Shown piece by piece: positions 43,025 through 47,338 of a stretch of DNA of 47,338 bases (position 1 is its first letter; each line of letters begins with the position of its first letter). Location: assembly GCA_947176065.1 (NCBI GenBank), contig CAMWPB010000038.1:1-47338 (forward strand), given 5' to 3'. The stretch is from an uncultured Lachnospiraceae bacterium. Its GTDB lineage: Bacteria; Bacillota; Clostridia; Lachnospirales; Lachnospiraceae. The translations under genes were made by a program, and so were the position numbers. The notes under the pieces are model-generated. The model was given only the letters and a program-made list of their open reading frames with translations. It made no database searches and had not been told where the DNA came from.

Positions 43025-44416
43025 ATGGAAGACGGCGGCTCGGGCAGTAACAGCATCCTGTGGTTTGTGTTCATGCTCATTCTGGAGATGGTTTTTTACG
43101 GCTTCAGCTCGGCAATGCAGAACCGCAGGGGAACGGAGAGAGAGGACGGCGGCGCAGGCGGGGAGGAACCCGAAGAGCAGACGGCAAAACAGAAAAAGAA
43201 ACAGGCCAGACTGGCTTATATGATGGAACAGCATGCGGCTTACGCCACGGCGACACAGCTTGGCGTGGTGACCATCAATTTACTGCTGGGTGCATTTATT
43301 CTGTACCGGCTGAACCGATATTTTTCGTTTCTGGTATCGGATCAGGTGCGCGCACGTTTCGGTACGCCTGTCGGGTGGCAGATGCAGGCGCTGGCGTTGG
43401 CGGTGCCGTTTCTTGTAACTGTTTTTCTGCTGTACATAATCATGACGATCGGCGTTATGGTGCCGAAAAAGGCGGCGGCAAAGCACCCGGATAAATGGCT
43501 TCATGCGCTGGTCAATCCGTTTTATTACTATGTGCGGATTGTATCTCCCTTCAGCAGTCTGATTTTTGTCACGTCAAAGGCGGTTTTACACCTGTTTGGC
43601 GTGCGGGATGCGGACGACCGGGAGGATGTGACGGAGGAAGAAATCCTCTCCATGGTGAGCGTCGGGCACGAGCAGGGTATCCTGCATGCCAGCGAGGCGG
43701 AGATGATTACGAATATCTTTGAGTACGGGGACAAGGAAGCCAAGGATATTATGATCAACCGCAACAATTTGATCGCCATAGACTGTACCATGACGCTGCA
43801 GGAGGCGGCGGCTTTTATCGTGGAGGCCCACAACAGCCGTTTTCCTGTCTACGACGAAACCATAGACCATATCATAGGCATTCTGCATCTGAAGGACGTG
43901 ATGCGGATGCAGATGAATGAGAAAATGCGTAACCGTCCCATCGGAAAGATTAAGGGGCTTTTGCGTGAACCGCGCTTTATTACGGAGAAACGCAAGATCA
44001 ACGATCTCTTTCAGGTAATGCAGAAGGAAAAAATCCAGATGGTCATCGTCATTGATGAGTACGGGCAGACGGCAGGGCTGGTAGCTCTGGAGGATATTCT
44101 GGAGGAGATCGTCGGCAATATTCAGGACGAATATGACGAGGAAGCGACCTATATCAGGGAGAACGGCGCGGATCATTATGTGATTCAGGGCATGATGCCG
44201 CTTGAGGAGCTGGAGGAAAAGCTGCAGGTTTCCTTTGAGGATGAGCCTTTTGATACGGTGAACGGTTTTGTGATCTCGAGGCTGGAGCATATCCCCGAGG
44301 AGGGGGAGGACTTCGAGTTTGAGTACGGAGGCTATACTTTCCGTATTTTGGAGGTAAAGGATCACATGATCCAGAGTGTGTCCGCAAGAAAGAATAAAGA
44401 AGAAACGGAAGCATAA
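43025..44416 (+). CDS. CNNM/CorC-HlyC family membrane protein with CBS pair
   Basis: A 463-residue membrane protein of the hemolysin C/CorC-like family, linked to magnesium or other cation export. An opening membrane segment (ILWFVFMLILEMVFYGF, near 10-27) and a charged cytosolic loop precede the DUF21-like membrane part (about 80-180; TQLGVVTINLLLGAFI, then PFLVTVFLLYIIMTIGVMVP). CBS domains lie at about 235-368 (DIMINRNNLIAIDCTMTLQE, then GILHLKDVMR). The C-terminal CorC_HlyC domain begins near YVIQGMMPLEELEEKL. The hydrophilic insert of about 40 residues after the first membrane segment is unusual. AGGAGG is 15 bases from ATG 43025, a long spacing. Confidence 0.9.
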   Translation: MEDGGSGSNSILWFVFMLILEMVFYGFSSAMQNRRGTEREDGGAGGEEPEEQTAKQKKKQARLAYMMEQHAAYATATQLGVVTINLLLGAFILYRLNRYFSFLVSDQVRARFGTPVGWQMQALALAVPFLVTVFLLYIIMTIGVMVPKKAAAKHPDKWLHALVNPFYYYVRIVSPFSSLIFVTSKAVLHLFGVRDADDREDVTEEEILSMVSVGHEQGILHASEAEMITNIFEYGDKEAKDIMINRNNLIAIDCTMTLQEAAAFIVEAHNSRFPVYDETIDHIIGILHLKDVMRMQMNEKMRNRPIGKIKGLLREPRFITEKRKINDLFQVMQKEKIQMVIVIDEYGQTAGLVALEDILEEIVGNIQDEYDEEATYIRENGADHYVIQGMMPLEELEEKLQVSFEDEPFDTVNGFVISRLEHIPEEGEDFEFEYGGYTFRILEVKDHMIQSVSARKNKEETEA

Positions 44417-44434
44417 AGAAAGGGTGGAAAGAAA

Positions 44435-45160
44435 ATGTCAGGACATTCAAAATTCGCGAATATCAAGCACAAGAAGGAAAAGAACGACGCGGCGAAGGGT
44501 AAGATTTTTACCATCATCGGCCGGGAAATTGCGGTGGCGGTGAAGGATGGAGGGCCGGACCCGGCGAATAACTTTAAGCTGGCGCAGGTGATTGCCAAGG
44601 CGAAGGCCAATAACATGCCGAACGATACCATTGAAAGAGGAATCAAGAAGGCGGCCGGTGAAGGCGGAAACGTGGATTATAAATATGTTACCTACGAGGG
44701 GTACGGTCCAAACGGCGTGGCTATTATCGTGGACGCTCTGACAGATAATATCAACCGGACGGCCGCCAATGTGAGAAGCGCCTTTACAAAAGGCAACGGC
44801 AGTATCGGCACACAGGGCTGCGTCTCTTTTATGTTTGACAAAAAAGGACTGATCATCATCGACAAGGAAGAGTGTGATATGGATGCGGACGATCTGATGA
44901 TGACGGCTCTGGACGCAGGCGCGGAGGACTTCTCCGAGGAGGAGGACAGCTACGAAATCTATACCGGTCCCGACCAGTGGAGCGAAGTGGACGCGGCATT
45001 GAAGGAGGCCGGAGTGATGCCGGTTTCCTCCGAGGTGACGATGATTCCCCAGACATGGGTGGAGCTGACAGATGAGGGTGCAGTCAAGAATCTGCAGAAA
45101 ACGCTGGATCTTTTGGATGAGGATGACGATGTGCAGGCGGTGTACCACAACTGGGGATAA
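44435..45160 (+). CDS. yebC: YebC/PmpR family protein
   Basis: A 241-residue cytoplasmic protein of the YebC family, known as DNA-binding regulators and more recently as translation factors that help ribosomes at proline stretches. The opening SGHSKFANIKHKKEKNDAAK is diagnostic, followed by GGPDPANNFKLAQVIAKAKA and NMPNDTIERGIKKAAGE. Two further alpha-beta domains end at EDDDVQAVYHNWG. It is full length. The ribosome site GGGTGGAAAG precedes ATG 44435, 18 bp after the CNNM gene, so they may share a transcript. A 64-bp hairpin starts immediately after its stop codon. Confidence 0.96.
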   Translation: MSGHSKFANIKHKKEKNDAAKGKIFTIIGREIAVAVKDGGPDPANNFKLAQVIAKAKANNMPNDTIERGIKKAAGEGGNVDYKYVTYEGYGPNGVAIIVDALTDNINRTAANVRSAFTKGNGSIGTQGCVSFMFDKKGLIIIDKEECDMDADDLMMTALDAGAEDFSEEEDSYEIYTGPDQWSEVDAALKEAGVMPVSSEVTMIPQTWVELTDEGAVKNLQKTLDLLDEDDDVQAVYHNWG

Positions 45161-45224
45161 CGTGAGAAGAACTTCTAGCCGCTCACAGCAAAGGCTGTTT
45201 CGCGGAGAAGTTCTAAGTCTCACG
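45161..45224. other. Long structured intergenic element (three stacked helices)
   Basis: CGTGAGA-AGAACTTCT pairs with AGAAGTTCT-AAG-TCTCACG, giving 7 + 9 perfect pairs with a three-base bulge. Inside lie CCGC/GCGG and ACAGC/GCTGT with the loop AAAG. It starts on the base after the yebC stop. There is no T-run, so it is not a standard terminator. It matches no riboswitch class that I recognise. Confidence 0.85.
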
Positions 45225-45226
45225 TG

Positions 45227-45254
45227 GGAGAATGCTTGAAAAGAAGCATTCTCC
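45227..45254. other. Perfect 11-bp hairpin before the sulfhydrylase gene
   Basis: GGAGAATGCTT pairs perfectly with AAGCATTCTCC around GAAAAG. It ends 5 bp before the Shine-Dalgarno AAGGAG (45260-45265) and lacks a T-run. It could regulate the downstream gene together with the larger element at 45161-45224. Confidence 0.85.
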
Positions 45255-45273
45255 GCATGAAGGAGAAAATACG

Positions 45274-46539
45274 ATGAAAAAAGAGACAATCTGTATCCAG
45301 TCGGGCTGGCAGCCGAAGAACGGGGAGGCAAGGGTGCTTCCGATCTACCAGAGCACGACGTTTAAATACGAGAGCTCCGAGCAGATGGGGCGGCTCTTCG
45401 ATCTGGAGGAGAGCGGGTATTTTTATACCCGGTTACAGAATCCGACCAACGATTTTGTGGCGCAGAAAATCTGCGAGCTGGAGGGCGGTGTGGCGGCCAT
45501 GCTCACTTCCTCGGGACAGGCGGCAAACCATTATGCCGTTTTCAATATCTGTGAGGCGGGGGATCATGTGGTAATGAGCTCTACGGTCTACGGTGGCAGC
45601 TTTAATCTCATCACCTGTACCATGAAGAAGATGGGGATCGACTGTACGGTAGTAGATCCGGACGCGCCTGTAGAGGAATTGGAAAAGGCATTTCGGGAGA
45701 ATACCAAATGTGTGTTTGCGGAAACCATCGCGAATCCTGCGCTGGTAGTGCTTGACATAGAAAAGTTCGCGTCCCTTGCACATGCCCATCAGGTGCCGTT
45801 GATTATAGACAACACCTTCGCCACGCCGGTCAACTGTAATCCGTTCAAATGGGGCGCGGATATCGTGACGCACTCCACGACAAAATATATGGATGGACAT
45901 GCCATGGCTGTGGGCGGCTGTATCGTGGATTCCGGCAATTTTGACTGGGCGGTCCACCCGGAAAAATTCCCCGGACTGTGTACGCCGGACGAGTCATATC
46001 ACGGAATTGTCTATACCGAGAAATTCGGTAAGGCGGCTTACATTACAAAAGCCACAAGCCAGCTGATGCGGGATCTGGGTTCGATCCAGTCGCCCCAGAA
46101 TGCGTTCCTGCTGAATGTGGGACTGGAGACACTGCCCCTGCGTATGGAGAGACACTGTTACAACGCGCAGAAGTGCGCGGAGTATCTGCAGGGTCATGAG
46201 AAGGTGGCATGGGTGAATTATCCGGGACTGCCCGGAGACAAATACTATGAGCTGGCGAAAAAATATATGCCGGACGGCACATGTGGCGTGATATCCTTCG
46301 GATTAAAGGGCGGAAGAGATGCTGCCGCGAAGATGATGGATCGACTGAAACTGGCGTCGATTGTAACCCATGTGGCGGACGCGAGGACAAGCGTTCTGCA
46401 TCCGGCAAGCCACACACACAGACAGATGAATGACGAACAGTTGAAAGAGGCGGGGGTAGCGCCCGACCTGATCAGACTTTCTGTAGGCATCGAGCATATT
46501 GACGATATTATTGCGGATCTTGCACAAAGCCTGGAGTGA
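45274..46539 (+). CDS. metY: O-acetylhomoserine sulfhydrylase-type PLP enzyme
   Basis: A 421-residue enzyme of the Cys/Met metabolism PLP family. The sequence QSGWQPKNGEARVLPIYQST, the TRLQNPTNDFVAQKICELEG stretch and the 420-430 residue length fit O-acetylhomoserine sulfhydrylase, which makes homocysteine from O-acetylhomoserine and sulfide. The PLP lysine is Lys204 in STTKYMDGHAMAVGG. The ending HPASHTHRQMNDEQLKEAGV then RLSVGIEHIDDI is typical. Cystathionine gamma-synthase or methionine gamma-lyase activity cannot be ruled out from sequence. The frame is open from ATG 45232 inside a hairpin, but ATG 45274 has AAGGAG eight bases upstream. The leader has two hairpins. Confidence 0.88.
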   Translation: MKKETICIQSGWQPKNGEARVLPIYQSTTFKYESSEQMGRLFDLEESGYFYTRLQNPTNDFVAQKICELEGGVAAMLTSSGQAANHYAVFNICEAGDHVVMSSTVYGGSFNLITCTMKKMGIDCTVVDPDAPVEELEKAFRENTKCVFAETIANPALVVLDIEKFASLAHAHQVPLIIDNTFATPVNCNPFKWGADIVTHSTTKYMDGHAMAVGGCIVDSGNFDWAVHPEKFPGLCTPDESYHGIVYTEKFGKAAYITKATSQLMRDLGSIQSPQNAFLLNVGLETLPLRMERHCYNAQKCAEYLQGHEKVAWVNYPGLPGDKYYELAKKYMPDGTCGVISFGLKGGRDAAAKMMDRLKLASIVTHVADARTSVLHPASHTHRQMNDEQLKEAGVAPDLIRLSVGIEHIDDIIADLAQSLE

Positions 46540-46554
46540 GAAGAGGATGTAACT

Positions 46555-47338
46555 ATGGTATATCGGAAGAATTGGTTTGATTATGTGCTCTGGGCGGTTT
46601 ATGCGGGAATCTGCATAATGCTTTTGGCTTACGTAGGAAAGCATATTTATGCTTTCTATGTGGGAGCGCCGCTTGTAAAGCTCGGTACATTTCTGCCCTT
46701 TCCGATTCTTTTATGTCTTTATCCGGGGATTCGGCTGTCCTCGCAGGCGATACGGAAAAAAGTTCACTTTTCCGCACATACGGCTGCTATGGCAGAGTCT
46801 CTTATAATTTCCGTATCCTTTGTCTTCGGTCTTATCCTGCGGCTGCGGGAAGGGTTCTTCATAGTGGGGTACGGGGCGGCGCAGGCTCCCCAGCCGGGAG
46901 AATACTACGAGATGGCGCTTGTGAGAGCCGGGGCGGAGAGTCCTGCCCTTGCGCATGGGTTGAGCGATCTGTTCGTGCGTGCTCTCCGGGTGGTCTTTTC
47001 TTTTCTGGGGAACGGTCTGATGGCGGCTATTCTGTTCCAGATCTTTCTGCAGATGCTTACCCTGTTATTTGCCTATCTTGCCGTGAGGAAGGCGGCCGGC
47101 CGGTTTGCTGCCTGTACGGTGCTTTTGCTGCTTGCGTTTTCCGACGCGTTTATCTGTAAAATTTATGTAATTGATCCGGAATGTATGCTGCTTGCGATTT
47201 TGCTTGCGGGACTTTTGCTGGTTCTAAGTTTTGTGAAAGCATCGCTTGCAGGCAGAAGTGGTTTCGGCAGTCTTGCCCAGGCGGCGCTTCTTGGAATTTT
47301 TTTAGGGATTTTATGCTATCTGGAATGGGGCATGGCGA
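46555..47338 (+). CDS. Multi-pass membrane protein, cut by window end
   Basis: An open frame from ATG 46555 runs to the window edge without a stop (261 codons). AAGAGG lies eight bases upstream and the start is 15 bp after the preceding stop. The visible part has about six hydrophobic segments: WFDYVLWAVYAGICIMLLAY, LGTFLPFPILLCLYPG, SLIISVSFVFGLILRL, ALRVVFSFLGNGLMAAILFQ, CTVLLLLAFSDAFICKIYVI and ECMLLAILLAGLLLVLSFV. A polar loop GEYYEMALVRAGAESPALAH lies between segments 3 and 4, a position that in GT-C glycosyltransferases holds catalytic acids; this likeness is weak. The family is not recognised. Confidence 0.8.
   Translation, partial: MVYRKNWFDYVLWAVYAGICIMLLAYVGKHIYAFYVGAPLVKLGTFLPFPILLCLYPGIRLSSQAIRKKVHFSAHTAAMAESLIISVSFVFGLILRLREGFFIVGYGAAQAPQPGEYYEMALVRAGAESPALAHGLSDLFVRALRVVFSFLGNGLMAAILFQIFLQMLTLLFAYLAVRKAAGRFAACTVLLLLAFSDAFICKIYVIDPECMLLAILLAGLLLVLSFVKASLAGRSGFGSLAQAALLGIFLGILCYLEWGMA

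Noticed and set aside
44447..45331. Minus-strand frame of 294 codons opposite yebC
   Set aside because: It is antisense to a diagnostic YebC protein and includes the hairpin region; no domain or start signal.

Overview
The window reads as chromosomal DNA of a strictly anaerobic gut-type Firmicute, most likely a Lachnospiraceae-like member of the Clostridia. The reasons are strong AGGAGG-type ribosome binding sites, moderate GC with AT-rich sigma-A promoters, a ferredoxin-type [FeFe] hydrogenase, Rex redox control, DUF1292/DUF5662/DUF4037 proteins common in that group, and BspA-type leucine-rich-repeat surface proteins beside a class B sortase. This placement is inference from gene content; there is no rRNA or tRNA gene in the window. 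No phage, insertion sequence or CRISPR array was seen, and no stretch over 300 bases lacks a gene.

Layout. 1-5.1 kb: a 63-bp tandem repeat array, [FeFe] hydrogenase, gltX and a UvrD-like helicase. 5.1-11.5 kb: a DUF1292 protein (minus), a GlgX-like GH13 protein whose catalytic nucleophile appears lost, a DUF5662 protein, a small Cys-rich protein, trpS, a DUF1189 membrane protein with a QQGNxY repeat tail, and a histidine phosphatase (minus). 11.6-20.3 kb: a leader with a long hairpin and two 64-bp structured repeats, then hflK, hflC, recQ, a hydrolase-GNAT fusion, a MATE exporter, a TPR protein and a DUF4037 nucleotidyltransferase-like protein, all on the plus strand and closely spaced.

20.3-35.4 kb is the cell-surface region: a 1333-residue secreted protein with Ig-like repeats, a class B sortase with a long cytosolic N-terminus, and two LRR proteins of 1864 and 985 residues that end in related sorting signals of the form [T/S]P[K/D]TGD followed by IHPK[W/Y]F. 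A cytoplasmic subtilisin-like peptidase follows a strong terminator.

35.4-47.3 kb is housekeeping and regulation: a GntR/FCD regulator with isocitrate dehydrogenase, behind a near-consensus promoter carrying a 12-bp palindrome; an ABC-F ATPase divergent from rex, with the two -35 boxes back to back and a candidate Rex operator; a coiled-coil protein; alr followed directly by a MazF toxin with no visible MazE; a CNNM/CorC-type membrane protein; yebC; a structured intergenic RNA; an O-acetylhomoserine sulfhydrylase-type enzyme; and a membrane protein cut by the window end.

The strongest leads are the sortase/surface-protein locus with its shared non-LPXTG signal, the 64-bp leader repeats with a compensatory base change, the regulatory palindromes at the gntR-icd and CNNM promoters, the Rex site between abcF and rex, the yebC-metY RNA structure, and the degenerate GH13 protein.
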